A DNA stretch of 64,000 nt from Porticoccus litoralis (GTDB taxonomy: Bacteria; Pseudomonadota; Gammaproteobacteria; Pseudomonadales; Porticoccaceae). Under the pieces are notes generated by a model that ran no database searches, was not told where the DNA came from, and saw nothing but the letters and a program-made list of their open reading frames with translations. Within the stretch, counting starts at the first letter, position 1; every line of letters begins with the position of its first letter. The position numbers and the translations under genes are program-made. Shown piece after piece: positions 1 to 8,232 of the stretch. The DNA is taken from positions 124,001 through 188,000 of the forward strand of contig NZ_JAUUUU010000002.1 in the NCBI RefSeq assembly GCF_030676955.1, written 5' to 3'.

Positions 1-134
1 GTATTGACCGCCTGCTGCTGAGAACCCTTGAGCAAGCCGGTGACAATGGCCATGTGGTGATCATGAGCAATGGCGGTTTCAGTGGATTCCACCGTCGATT
101 GGTAGACCTGCTGGAGGGAAAATCCCGTGGCTGA
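1..134 (+). CDS. mpl: Murein peptide ligase Mpl, C-terminal end (partial)
   Basis: The window opens inside this gene; about 43 codons and the TGA remain, in the frame starting at base 3. The visible peptide VVIMSNGGFSGFHRRL matches the conserved C-terminal tail of Mpl, the cytoplasmic Mur-ligase family enzyme that attaches recycled L-Ala-gamma-D-Glu-meso-DAP tripeptide to UDP-MurNAc. Its stop lies 8 bases inside the next gene, ubiX, so the pair is probably translationally coupled; mpl next to ubiX is also the order in Pseudomonas. The catalytic domains lie outside the window, so the call rests on the tail motif and the neighbour. Confidence 0.85.
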   Translation, partial: IDRLLLRTLEQAGDNGHVVIMSNGGFSGFHRRLVDLLEGKSRG

Positions 135-735
135 TTTTGACCGTTCCATCACCCTGGCCATGACCGGGGCATCCGGTGCCCAGTATGGGTTGCGTCTGCT
201 GGAGTGTCTGGTGCAGGCTAACTGCCAGGTACAGTTCCTAATCTCAGAGGCAGCCCGTATCGTGGTGGATACGGAAACCGATCTGGAATTGCCCAACGAT
301 GACATTCTTGAGGAATTTCTCACCCTCAACTTTGATGCAGAACCGGGCCAGATCATCGTGAACAGCTCCCGCGACTGGTTTTCCCCGGTGGCTTCCGGTT
401 CCTCGGCACCTTCGTCCATGGTCATCTGTCCCGCCAGCGGTGGCACGCTCTCTGCGATAGCCTGTGGTGCCAGCAATAACCTCATCGAGCGGGCGGCGGA
501 TGTCGCCATCAAGGAAAAACAGCAGCTGATTGTGGTGCCCAGGGAGACTCCCCTGTCTGAAATTCACCTGGAAAATATGCTGAAACTTGCAAAAATGGGT
601 GTCACCGTCATGCCCGCCATGCCGGGCTTTTACCAGAACCCGCAAAGCATTGATGACCTGGTGGACTTCGTGGTGGCGCGCATTCTCGATCATCTGGATA
701 TTGAGCAGAACCTGTTGCCGCGCTGGGGCAACTGA
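127..735 (+). CDS. ubiX: Flavin prenyltransferase UbiX
   Basis: A 202-residue protein of normal family length. UbiX joins a dimethylallyl group to FMN, making the prenylated flavin used by the UbiD decarboxylase of ubiquinone synthesis. The FMN-binding signature TGASGAQYG is at residues 13-21, followed by CPASGGTLSAIACG and the family motif VVPRETPLSEIHLENM. It starts at GTG 127, preceded by a GGAGGG ribosome site at 113-118, and overlaps the mpl end by 8 bases. Its TGA shares one base with the ATG of the following membrane-protein gene, so the three genes look like one transcription unit. Confidence 0.95.
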   Translation: MADFDRSITLAMTGASGAQYGLRLLECLVQANCQVQFLISEAARIVVDTETDLELPNDDILEEFLTLNFDAEPGQIIVNSSRDWFSPVASGSSAPSSMVICPASGGTLSAIACGASNNLIERAADVAIKEKQQLIVVPRETPLSEIHLENMLKLAKMGVTVMPAMPGFYQNPQSIDDLVDFVVARILDHLDIEQNLLPRWGN

Positions 736-1349
736 TGGCGTCCAACCGTGAGCTGTTGGCTCTACTGGTATTGTTACTGGCCGTTATGGCTTGGTCCTGG
801 ATCGGCCCTTTCGATCGCGCCACCTGGTGGCTTGAGGCCATTCCCGTGGTGGTGGCGCTCCCGCTGCTGGCCTGGACCCGCAATCGCTTCCCGTTGACCC
901 GGCTCGCCTACTACCTGATCTTTGTGCACGCCGTCATTCTGGTGGTGGGCGCCCATTACACCTATGCCCGGGTGCCGCTGGGCTTCTGGATGGCGGATTG
1001 GTTTGATTTTTCTCGCAATCATTACGACCGCATTGGTCACCTGGCCCAAGGCTTTGTGCCGGCCATTCTGGCCCGTGAAATTCTCTGGCGCACCGGTGCC
1101 GTCACTCGCAGAGGTTGGCTGTTTTTCCTTACCACCTGTTTCTGTCTGGCATTCAGTGCTTTCTATGAGTTGATTGAGTGGTGGACGGCGTTGATCGGTG
1201 GGGATGGCTCCATCGAGTTTCTCGGTACCCAAGGGGATGTCTGGGATGCCCAGTGGGACATGATGATGGCATTGATTGGCGCTATTGCAGCCCAACTATT
1301 GCTGGGGCGATTCCACCATCGCCAAATCGCACTGGTGAGCGGGCGCTGA
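735..1349 (+). CDS. YjdF/DUF2238-type inner membrane protein
   Basis: This 204-residue polytopic membrane protein has several hydrophobic helices, the first near residues 5-25. The conserved polar core of the DUF2238 (YjdF) family is visible: NHYDRIGHLAQG, FYELIEWW and GTQGDVWDAQWDM. The conserved His, Glu and Asp residues lie next to membrane segments. The family's molecular function is not established. The ATG overlaps the ubiX stop by one base (TGATG), which implies translational coupling. It is convergent with the MBL hydrolase gene that ends 6 bases away. Confidence 0.85.
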   Translation: MASNRELLALLVLLLAVMAWSWIGPFDRATWWLEAIPVVVALPLLAWTRNRFPLTRLAYYLIFVHAVILVVGAHYTYARVPLGFWMADWFDFSRNHYDRIGHLAQGFVPAILAREILWRTGAVTRRGWLFFLTTCFCLAFSAFYELIEWWTALIGGDGSIEFLGTQGDVWDAQWDMMMALIGAIAAQLLLGRFHHRQIALVSGR

Positions 1350-1354
1350 CGGCT

Positions 1355-2383
1355 TCAGCTACGCCGATACCAGTTTACTCCGTCGGCATCTTTTTCCATT
1401 TTGATCTGACCCCGTGCCATCAGGCAGTGCAGGTGTGCATAGCTCTCACCGGTGGCGAGCGTCAGCATGGAATGGGGTATTGATGATTTGAAAATCAGCG
1501 GGAACAGGTCCACCACCCGCTTTGCCTCACCGCAGTTATCCAACACAGTCTGCAAATCCCGCTCGTGTTCGTTGATCAGGCTTTGCAGTCTTGGCAGCGC
1601 TCCCGTGAACGGCAAGCCGTGGGAAGGCAACACCAAGGTATCTTCTGGCAGCAGGTTCCGTAGTTTGTGGCAGGAATCGATCCAGTCCTGCAATGGGTTG
1701 CCAGCGGGCTCGATGGGCCAGACGCTGACATTGGATGAAATAGTGGGCAGCAACTGGTCGCCGGAAATAAGTAGCCCCAGTTCCGGACAGTGCAGGCAGG
1801 CGTGCTCCGGTGAATGGCCTTCCCCCATCACAATGTGCCACTCGCGGTTGTTGATGGTAAAAATCTGGCCGTCCCGCAGCCGGTGGTAGATGCTCGGCAT
1901 GCCGCGAATCATATTGCCGAAGGCGCCAAATTTTGAGCGGTAGTAGTTAAGCTGTTCGTCGTTGAAACCGGCGGCGTGATAGAAATTGACGGCCTCGTCC
2001 GGCGCTTGCCGGGTACTGTCTTCCAACAGGATGCGGCAGTGCATGTACTCGCCGCGTGACATCCAGAATTCCGCACCGCTGTGTTTGCAAAGCCAGGCCG
2101 CCAGGCCGATATGGTCCGGGTGCATATGGGTGCCGATGAGGCGCTTGATCGGTTTCTCCTCGGAAAGCATCGGGCACAGCTTCAGCCACAGTTCGGTGGT
2201 GTCATCGGAGGCCAGTCCAGTATCGACAATCGTCCAACCATCGTCCTCTTCCAGCAGCCACAGGTTGATGTGATCGAGGCGGAACGGCAGCGGCATCCGT
2301 AGCCAGTAGACGCCGTCGGCTACTTGCTGTGGTTGGCCCTGTTCGGGTGGATTGGAAAATGGATACTTCGGGCTATTGTTCAT
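1355..2383 (-). CDS. MBL-fold metallo-hydrolase
   Basis: A 342-residue metallo-beta-lactamase-fold protein. The binuclear zinc motif HxHxDH appears as HMHPDH at residues 86-91, with further metal ligands in GEGHSPEH and in SGDQLLP. The long C-terminal part after the last ligand resembles the winged-helix extension of LACTB2-type members. The substrate cannot be read from sequence; related proteins include hydroxyacylglutathione hydrolases and nucleases. It starts three bases after the stop of the upstream esterase gene, so the two are an operon. Confidence 0.85.
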   Translation of the reverse strand: MNNSPKYPFSNPPEQGQPQQVADGVYWLRMPLPFRLDHINLWLLEEDDGWTIVDTGLASDDTTELWLKLCPMLSEEKPIKRLIGTHMHPDHIGLAAWLCKHSGAEFWMSRGEYMHCRILLEDSTRQAPDEAVNFYHAAGFNDEQLNYYRSKFGAFGNMIRGMPSIYHRLRDGQIFTINNREWHIVMGEGHSPEHACLHCPELGLLISGDQLLPTISSNVSVWPIEPAGNPLQDWIDSCHKLRNLLPEDTLVLPSHGLPFTGALPRLQSLINEHERDLQTVLDNCGEAKRVVDLFPLIFKSSIPHSMLTLATGESYAHLHCLMARGQIKMEKDADGVNWYRRS

Positions 2384-2386
2384 GGG

Positions 2387-3046
2387 TTACTTCAGTAGCT
2401 TTTGCAACCAGTCGGAAATGGCGGTGATCTCCTCCATGCATACCGAGTGGTCCATGGGGAAGGTCTGATAGCCAGGCTCGAAGCCTTTATCAGTGAGTAC
2501 CTTCACACTGTTCTGGCCGTGGAATTCCGGTACCACGTCATCGTAGCTGCCGTGGAAAATCTGAATCGGCAGTTTGGCATTGGCCGGATTAACTTGGACG
2601 GAATTGGCGGTGGCGAAGTAAGTCGACATTGCCAACAGTCCTGCCAGCGGTTTGGGATAGCTCAGTGCTGCCTCAAAACCGACCGCGCCGCCTTGGGAAA
2701 ATCCAGCGATCACAATGCGATTGCTGTCGATGCCGCGCTGAATCTCGCGGTCGATCAGATCATGCACACAGCGGGCGGAGGCCTTTAATTGCTTTTCATC
2801 GACCTTGCGCTCCAGGCTCATTTCCAGGATGTCGTACCAGGCAGGCATCACATAGCCGCCGTTGATGGTCACAGGCAGTTGCGGCGCGTGGGGAAATACG
2901 AAGCGTACCGGCAAATCCGCGGGCAGTCGCAGCTCTGGAACGATGGGTTCAAAGTCGTGGCCATTGGCACCGAGGCCGTGTAGCCAGATCACCGCAGCGG
3001 TGGCGGGTTGTGCGGATTCAACTTCCACACAGGGCAAAAGACTCAT
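2387..3046 (-). CDS. Alpha/beta-hydrolase carboxylesterase (phospholipase/carboxylesterase family)
   Basis: A 219-residue serine hydrolase of the small carboxylesterase/acyl-protein thioesterase type. The oxyanion-hole motif WLHGLGANGHD is at residues 21-31, the nucleophile elbow GFSQGG places Ser at 117, and Asp 169/170 (GSYDDVVP) and His 200 (PMDHSV) complete the triad. No signal peptide is seen, so it is cytoplasmic. A GAGGG site lies just upstream of the ATG. The physiological ester substrate is unknown. It is the first gene of a two-gene minus-strand operon with the MBL hydrolase. Confidence 0.9.
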   Translation of the reverse strand: MSLLPCVEVESAQPATAAVIWLHGLGANGHDFEPIVPELRLPADLPVRFVFPHAPQLPVTINGGYVMPAWYDILEMSLERKVDEKQLKASARCVHDLIDREIQRGIDSNRIVIAGFSQGGAVGFEAALSYPKPLAGLLAMSTYFATANSVQVNPANAKLPIQIFHGSYDDVVPEFHGQNSVKVLTDKGFEPGYQTFPMDHSVCMEEITAISDWLQKLLK

Positions 3047-3231
3047 GGGTAGCCCTCAAATTAAAATGAATTGGATGAACCGGCATTATAGGGGTTATGA
3101 CTTGCTTTGATACCCGGATGCTCTAGTCTTGAGTGTGCCCTCTGTTTCGGCGTCGCACGGCGTTCGGGTAGAGGGTCCTGAGACAGTACGTTGAGGATGT
3201 CTCGATACCCGTTAGGAAAAAGGAATTAGAT

Positions 3232-3840
3232 ATGTCTGCAAACTTTATTGGCCCCGATGGCAAACCGCGTTGTGCCTGGTGTGCCGCCACTGAGGAATAT
3301 GTTGAATATCACGATCGGGAGTGGGGCTTCCCGGTTGCCGACGACGTTCGCCTGTTTGAAAAAATCTGTCTCGAAGGCTTTCAGTCTGGCTTGAGCTGGC
3401 GAACCATACTCGCCAAGCGGGAAAACTTCCGCGCCGCGTTCCAGCACTTTGATTTTCACAAGGTCGCTGAATTCACCGAGCTGGATGTGGAGCGCCTGTT
3501 GCAGGACAAGGGCATCGTTCGCCATCGCGGTAAGATTCAGGCGGTGATCAACAACGCCCAGCGGGCCAGAGAGATGGCTGCATCCGAGGGCTCCCTGGCT
3601 GCTTTCTTCTGGCGCTTTGAGCCGGACATAGAAACACTGCCGGCACCACAAACTCAGTCCACCTCGGAAGAATCCGTGGCACTTTCCAAAACATTAAAAA
3701 AACTTGGCTGGAAATTTGTCGGCCCAACCACCGCATACGCCTTTATGCAGGCAATGGGCTTGATCAACGACCATACCGAGGGTTGCGCCATCAGGGAAGA
3801 AGTGGAAGCCGCCCGCAAACACTTTGTCAGGCCGGAATAA
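3232..3840 (+). CDS. tag: DNA-3-methyladenine glycosylase I
   Basis: A 202-residue base-excision repair enzyme that removes N3-methyladenine from alkylated DNA. The zinc-site residues match E. coli Tag: Cys14 in PRCAWC, His27 in YHDREWG, and His181 and Cys185 in NDHTEGC. The helix-hairpin-helix region (SGLSWRTILAKRENFR) is also present. An AAGGA ribosome site sits about 10 bases before the ATG. It is monocistronic: the esterase gene diverges upstream and a long AT-rich region follows. Confidence 0.95.
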   Translation: MSANFIGPDGKPRCAWCAATEEYVEYHDREWGFPVADDVRLFEKICLEGFQSGLSWRTILAKRENFRAAFQHFDFHKVAEFTELDVERLLQDKGIVRHRGKIQAVINNAQRAREMAASEGSLAAFFWRFEPDIETLPAPQTQSTSEESVALSKTLKKLGWKFVGPTTAYAFMQAMGLINDHTEGCAIREEVEAARKHFVRPE

Positions 3841-4053
3841 AAGTAAAACAGCTATAAATAAAAAAGATATGAACATGAAAAGGTTTGCGCTAGCCGATTT
3901 TGTGTCAGGGGTGTGGCAGTGGCGATTGATCAAAAGCTCCTCCTTATCTGTAGGTCTTGAATCCTGAATGGCTATATTGTTTCTTGTATTAAGAGGTTGT
4001 TACAAAATCAGTTCGTCGCCTCGGCTCTTATGGCTAGTTGTTATTTATGAAAA

Positions 4054-4413
4054 TTGAGAGTTTTCCACCTTTATATGTTAAGGATCTTGCGGAAGTTCAT
4101 GAGCTTCTTAGGCAAGGAAAAAATCGTATTTGTTGTTCCTGATAGACACAAAAAAACATTTGTTAATCATATTAAAAGAGTCAACAAATCTCATGATCTG
4201 TTAAGGAAAAAGAAGGGCATTCTATCACGTCTTTTCTGTACTTCTTATATTGTCTATTTGGGGGTGGTAAATACATTGATTTCTATGAAAAATAAAGAAT
4301 TTGGCCACGCATTTTTGATTTATTTGACATCTTGGAAGTTTATTTCATTAATAGATGGGGAGGTGCTGGGCGATAATAAGGTCAGTATTATTTACAGGGG
4401 TAAGAGATTATAA
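4054..4413 (+). CDS. Hypothetical basic small protein in an AT-rich region, possibly frameshifted
   Basis: I do not recognise this gene. The frame runs from TTG 4054; ATG 4075 or ATG 4099 are likelier starts, giving about 112 or 104 residues. It is rich in Lys and Arg, with a hydrophobic stretch around SYIVYLGVVNTLISM and another at FLIYLTSWKFISLI, so a membrane-associated protein is possible. AT content is much higher than in the neighbours, which may indicate recent acquisition. A second reading, MKIESFPPLYVKDLAEVHEL, starts at ATG 4047 one frame earlier and would join this frame if one base of the six-A run at 4118-4123 were absent. Neither start has a convincing ribosome site. Confidence 0.4.
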   Translation: MRVFHLYMLRILRKFMSFLGKEKIVFVVPDRHKKTFVNHIKRVNKSHDLLRKKKGILSRLFCTSYIVYLGVVNTLISMKNKEFGHAFLIYLTSWKFISLIDGEVLGDNKVSIIYRGKRL

Positions 4414-4502
4414 TTTTCTGATGAAAAAGGCTGAGAAGGTCGTAACGATTTTTTAGGCCAAGACTTATTTTCCTAATATCCCGTTAGCCTCATTGATATT
4501 TC

Positions 4503-5141
4503 ATGTTCCCGATTCTCTATTCCTTCCGCCGCTGCCCCTACGCCATCCGCGCTCGAATGGCGCTGTGCTATGCCGAAATTCAGGTCGAACTGCGGGAGGT
4601 GCTGCTTAAGGACAAGCCCGCCGCGATGCTGGAAGCCTCGGCAAAAGGCACGGTGCCGGTGCTGGTGCTGGAAGACGGCACGGTGCTGGATGAAAGCTAC
4701 GATGTGATGCGCTGGGCGTTGGCACAAAATGACCCCGACAGTTGGTTGGACGATTCGCTGGTGGAGCAGATTGACGAACTGGTGCGTCAGAATGATGTTG
4801 AGTTCAAACCGTGGCTGGACCGCTATAAGTATGCGGACCGCCATCCGGAATATTCTGCTGAGTACTACCGCAGCCAAGGCGATCTATTTTTGCAGATGCT
4901 GGAAACACGCTTGCAGCAACACGCCTACCTGCTGCGGGATACATTGTGTTTTGCCGACGTGGCGATCTTTCCCTTTGTCCGCCAGTTCGCCTTTGTGGAC
5001 AAGGGCTGGTTCGACAGTGCGCCATACCCCAACTTGCAAGCGTGGCTGCAAAGGCTACTGCTTTCGGACCTGTTTTTGGCAGCGATGGCCAAGTATCCGG
5101 TGTGGAAAGAAGGTGATGTTCCGCAACTCTTCCCTGTCTAG
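4503..5141 (+). CDS. Glutathione S-transferase family protein
   Basis: A 212-residue protein with an N-terminal thioredoxin-fold GST domain. The redox Cys11 lies in RRCPYAIRAR, followed by the glutathione-binding GTVPVLVLEDGTVLDESYDV with the cis-Pro. An all-helical C-terminal domain covers roughly residues 90-212. A Cys rather than Ser or Tyr at the active site suggests a glutaredoxin-like or omega/beta-type member, able to act on disulfides or mixed disulfides. The substrate is not predictable. It lies between the AT-rich hypothetical gene and the rubrerythrin-like gene, both on the same strand. Confidence 0.85.
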   Translation: MFPILYSFRRCPYAIRARMALCYAEIQVELREVLLKDKPAAMLEASAKGTVPVLVLEDGTVLDESYDVMRWALAQNDPDSWLDDSLVEQIDELVRQNDVEFKPWLDRYKYADRHPEYSAEYYRSQGDLFLQMLETRLQQHAYLLRDTLCFADVAIFPFVRQFAFVDKGWFDSAPYPNLQAWLQRLLLSDLFLAAMAKYPVWKEGDVPQLFPV

Positions 5142-5174
5142 GATCGGGAGTCGAAAAAGCACTTTTTCAATACG

Positions 5175-5196
5175 CTGTTACACGTTAACGTAACAG
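5175..5196. promoter_or_regulatory. Imperfect palindrome upstream of the rubrerythrin-like gene
   Basis: The arms CTGTTA (5175-5180) and TAACAG (5191-5196) flank the perfect inner palindrome CGTTAACG (5183-5190), with an asymmetric CA in the left arm. Read another way, it is TGTTAC-N8-GTAACA (5176-5195). It lies about 50 bases before the ATG of the diiron protein and looks like an operator for a dimeric regulator. The regulator cannot be identified from sequence. Confidence 0.45.
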
Positions 5197-5243
5197 ACCT
5201 GATTTAACCTTGTTCAAACCCAACCATTTTCCGGAGGAAAAAA

Positions 5244-5813
5244 ATGGCCAAGGCAGACATTACGGAAGAGATGATTTTTCAATGCTTTGCGGCAGCGTGC
5301 CAATCTGACGATATGGCCAAAACGGCTGAATCGTTTGTGGACGTGGAGGAATACGAGAACCGGGTGATGTACCCGGAGTTTGCCCGCTGGGCGAGTTCTG
5401 CGGGCTATCCTGAACTCGCGACCCTGTTTCGAAAAGTGGCGGGCGAAGAAAAGCTGCACGCCGTGTGGCTGCGGGCGCTGTACAGTGATATTGGTGTGCC
5501 CCAGCGTGGCGAAGATACCCAGCGGGCTATCGATGCTCTGGAGACCATTCGTGCCAACTGCGATGAACTGATTGCCATGAACCCTGAAGGTGTGGTGGAG
5601 AAAGCACTGGAAGTGGCGATTCGCGTGGAAGAGCGTGAATACCGCGATATCTATCCCCGTTTCCGTGATCAGGCGCTGGCGGCTAATGATGCCGATACCG
5701 CCGAAGTTTACCAGAAGGTGATCGACTCTGAGCGCGAGCACGCGCTGTGGTTTGAGGCGGCCCTGGTTAACTTCCGTACCCAGCAGCAATCCCAGTCTCA
5801 GGTCTCAGTCTGA
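5244..5813 (+). CDS. Rubrerythrin-like (ferritin-like) diiron protein
   Basis: A 189-residue four-helix-bundle protein. Two half-sites of a diiron centre are visible: EEYENR with EEKLHA in the first half, and EEREYR with SEREHA in the second (carboxylate plus ExxH pairs). It has the ferritin-like domain of rubrerythrin but no C-terminal rubredoxin CxxC pair, so it is an erythrin-type member. Such proteins usually scavenge peroxide or act in oxidative stress. A strong GGAGG site precedes the ATG by about 7 bases. A palindromic operator candidate lies upstream (5175-5196). Confidence 0.88.
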   Translation: MAKADITEEMIFQCFAAACQSDDMAKTAESFVDVEEYENRVMYPEFARWASSAGYPELATLFRKVAGEEKLHAVWLRALYSDIGVPQRGEDTQRAIDALETIRANCDELIAMNPEGVVEKALEVAIRVEEREYRDIYPRFRDQALAANDADTAEVYQKVIDSEREHALWFEAALVNFRTQQQSQSQVSV

Positions 5814-5844
5814 TTCATTTTTGCCTTTCCGTAGGGTTCGCGCC

Positions 5845-6720
5845 TTGACGGTAGTCGTTGCGGACCCTTCTCCAACCCGGTGGTGGCAGGCGCTCAACCC
5901 TGCCATCTACCTGGTGTCCATTTTGCCCGGTGTGGCGGTGTGGTTGCTGGCGCAGGCGTCGGTCAATCACGAGGTGCTGTGGCCGGCGACTCTGGCTGTG
6001 GTGCTGTTGCAACATGGCATCAATCTGCTCAACGATGCCAAAGATTGGCAGTTGGGTGCCGATACCGAAAAGTATGATTCCTGGGTGCGCGCCCACGGTG
6101 GCAGTGTGCGCACAGCTTTCTATCATGGCGTGATCAGCCTGACCGTCGGCGGCGCTTTGGGGCTGCTGGTGCTGTTACTGTTTCAGCAGCTGTGGATTCT
6201 CGGGTTTGCCCTGCCCCTGGCGGTGTTGGGGGTGTTGTATAACGTCGGGAAGCGACCGCTTTCTTATAGCCCCGCCGGGGAGTGGGCTACGGCAGTCTGT
6301 TACGGCGGGGTATTCAGCGGGTTATGGTTTGTCAGTGGGCAACCGCCGGGCCTAATTGCATTGCTGGGTACCTTGGCATTTTCGGCGTTTGCCACGGCAC
6401 TGCTGTTTTCCCACCAGCCGCCACAAATTGTAACGGACCGCCAGTCGGGCAAGCGCTCCTTCGCGGTGCGCCACGGCGCCGACAGCACCTATCGTGCTGC
6501 TTCGCTACTGTGGTCGTTGTCGCTGGGGCTATTGGTGCTGGGAAGTTGGCTGGGGCCGCAGGCGGTGACGCTTGCCAAGCCGCTTGCATTCTTATCGGCG
6601 CTGGCGATTGTCTATATCCAGCGAATTGGCCCCAACCCCAAACGCATGATGCTGTGCGCTGCACTGGTATTTCTGGTGGCAACAGGGAGTGTTCTCCTGT
6701 GGCCGCTGCTGTGGACCTAG
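5845..6720 (+). CDS. UbiA/MenA-family membrane prenyltransferase
   Basis: A polytopic membrane protein of about 291 residues from TTG 5845, which follows a TAGGG site; TTG 5821 is an alternative, and ATG 5752 would overlap the previous gene by 62 bases. UbiA-family aspartate motifs are present: NDAKDWQLGADTEKYD with the following GGS, and TDRQSGKRSFAVRHG. These bind the Mg-prenyl diphosphate. The layout resembles MenA, which prenylates 1,4-dihydroxy-2-naphthoate, but no other menaquinone gene is in the window, so the aromatic acceptor is uncertain. Its stop overlaps the convergent panB stop within a shared CTAG. Confidence 0.8.
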   Translation: MTVVVADPSPTRWWQALNPAIYLVSILPGVAVWLLAQASVNHEVLWPATLAVVLLQHGINLLNDAKDWQLGADTEKYDSWVRAHGGSVRTAFYHGVISLTVGGALGLLVLLLFQQLWILGFALPLAVLGVLYNVGKRPLSYSPAGEWATAVCYGGVFSGLWFVSGQPPGLIALLGTLAFSAFATALLFSHQPPQIVTDRQSGKRSFAVRHGADSTYRAASLLWSLSLGLLVLGSWLGPQAVTLAKPLAFLSALAIVYIQRIGPNPKRMMLCAALVFLVATGSVLLWPLLWT

Positions 6721-7505
6721 AAGCCGTGTTCAGGTCCCGGGAATGAGCCGTCGCGGACCGCTGCGGCGTAGGCATTGAGGGCTCCTTCGAGACTGCCGGT
6801 TTCCGCCAGGAAGTTGCGTGAGAACTTCGGCACTTTAGGGGACAGGCCGAGCATGTCGTAAATTACCAGAACCTGGGCGTCGGTATCGGCACCGGCGCCG
6901 ATGCCGATTACCGGCACGGACAATTCCTCTGAAATCTGTTTCGCCAGGGCGGCTGGTACGCACTCCAGCACCAGCAGGTCGATACCCGACTGCTCCAGCA
7001 ATTTGGCATCCTTCAGCATCATTTCCGCAGCCTGTTCATCCCGGCCCTGAACCTTGTAGCCGCCCAGTTTGTTGACAGATTGTGGGGTCAGTCCCAGATG
7101 TCCGCATACCGGAATACCGCGTTCGGCAAGCAGGCAAACGGTGTGTTCGAGCCAGGCGCCACCTTCCAGTTTCACCATGTGCGCACCGGCCTGCATCAGC
7201 TCGGCAGCATTCATCATCGCTTGTTCTTCGCTGGCGTAGGCCATAAACGGCAGGTCGGCGATGATCAGGGACTTGCTGTTGCCGCGGCGCACGGCGCTGA
7301 CATGGTAGGCCATGTCGTCCATGGTCACCGGTACGGTGCTGTCCTGACCCTGAATAACATTGCCCAGGGAATCCCCCACCAACACCACTTCGATACCGAC
7401 TTGTTCGATCAAGCGGGAAAAGGAGGCGTCATAGGCGGTGATGACCGGAAACTTTTCTCCCCGGGATTTGAGGTCGCGCAGGGTGTGGATGGTGACAGTT
7501 TTCAT
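6717..7505 (-). CDS. panB: 3-methyl-2-oxobutanoate hydroxymethyltransferase
   Basis: A 262-residue TIM-barrel enzyme of pantothenate/CoA synthesis that transfers a hydroxymethyl group from methylene-tetrahydrofolate to alpha-ketoisovalerate. Family motifs include TAYDASFSRL, the metal-binding VLVGDSLGNV, GHLGLTPQSVNKLGGYKVQG, and VIGIGAGADTDAQVLVIYD. It is the last gene of the minus-strand cluster pcnB-folK-deoxynucleoside kinase-panB. The usual next gene, panC, is absent; a convergent prenyltransferase takes its place. Confidence 0.96.
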   Translation of the reverse strand: MKTVTIHTLRDLKSRGEKFPVITAYDASFSRLIEQVGIEVVLVGDSLGNVIQGQDSTVPVTMDDMAYHVSAVRRGNSKSLIIADLPFMAYASEEQAMMNAAELMQAGAHMVKLEGGAWLEHTVCLLAERGIPVCGHLGLTPQSVNKLGGYKVQGRDEQAAEMMLKDAKLLEQSGIDLLVLECVPAALAKQISEELSVPVIGIGAGADTDAQVLVIYDMLGLSPKVPKFSRNFLAETGSLEGALNAYAAAVRDGSFPGPEHGF

Positions 7506-7548
7506 GGACGAATCGGTTCCATTGGATGGCTCGGTACCCAGGAGGCGT

Positions 7549-8232
7549 TCAGAGGCTTGCCTGGGGGTTGTAGTAATGGCGCCCGGACTTGATGTTGAGC
7601 ATGTAGCTCACCAGATTCTGGTAGTCCTCCTCATTACTGCTGAGATCGATGTCAGTGGCATTAACGATCAGCAGGGGGGCATCATCGTAATAATAGAAAA
7701 AACGTGTGTAAGCTTCGTTGAGTTGTTCCAGATAGCGGGCCTCAATGGACTGCTCGATCTCAATGCCGCGGCGCTGTATGCGTTCCAGCAACACCTCAGT
7801 GGGAGCTTGCAGGTAGATCACCAGATCGGGTTTTGGTGCGTCGATCGTGAGCTGCTGATATACCGTCTGATAGAGTTTGAGTTCGTCGTCGTCGAGGGTG
7901 ACCTGGGCGAAAAGCTGGTCTTTATCGATAAGGAAGTCTGCCACCCGTACCTGTTGGAAGATATCCCCCTGGCGCAACTCCTGAATCTGTTTGGTGCGCT
8001 GGAACAGGAAGTGAAGTTGGGTGGGCAATGCACCGCTGCGGGGGTCTTCGTAAAAGCGTTCGAGAAACGGGTTCTGCTCGGCCTGTTCCAACAGGGTTTC
8101 GTAGTTGAAGCTGCTGGCCAGACGCTTGGCCAGTGTGGTTTTCCCCACGCCGATGGGACCTTCCACGGCAATGAAGCCCGGCAGCTTGTAATCCTCGAGA
8201 GCAAGATCCAGATCGTTAGCCAGTTGTTCCAC
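7549..8232 (-). CDS. Deoxynucleoside kinase family protein
   Basis: A 227-residue P-loop kinase related to deoxyadenosine/deoxycytidine kinases. The Walker A GPIGVGKTTLAKRLA is near residues 25-39; a lid-like region EARYLEQLNEAYTRFF and the central VADFLIDKDQLFA segment fit the family. It would phosphorylate deoxynucleosides in salvage, though the preferred base is not readable. It starts at GTG 8232 with GGAG six bases upstream, and overlaps folK by 17 bases, so it is translated from the folK message. A kinase between folK and panB is a recurring arrangement in gammaproteobacteria. Confidence 0.85.
   Translation of the reverse strand: MEQLANDLDLALEDYKLPGFIAVEGPIGVGKTTLAKRLASSFNYETLLEQAEQNPFLERFYEDPRSGALPTQLHFLFQRTKQIQELRQGDIFQQVRVADFLIDKDQLFAQVTLDDDELKLYQTVYQQLTIDAPKPDLVIYLQAPTEVLLERIQRRGIEIEQSIEARYLEQLNEAYTRFFYYYDDAPLLIVNATDIDLSSNEEDYQNLVSYMLNIKSGRHYYNPQASL

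Noticed and set aside
4116..4124. A AAA AAT slippery heptamer suggesting a programmed -1 frameshift
   Set aside because: Joining the two frames needs a +1 shift, not -1, so the heptamer would lead into the wrong frame.
5752..5844. ATG 5752 as the start of the prenyltransferase
   Set aside because: It would overlap the rubrerythrin-like gene by 62 bases and add a polar, unusual N-terminus; TTG 5845 has a ribosome site and gives the normal family length.
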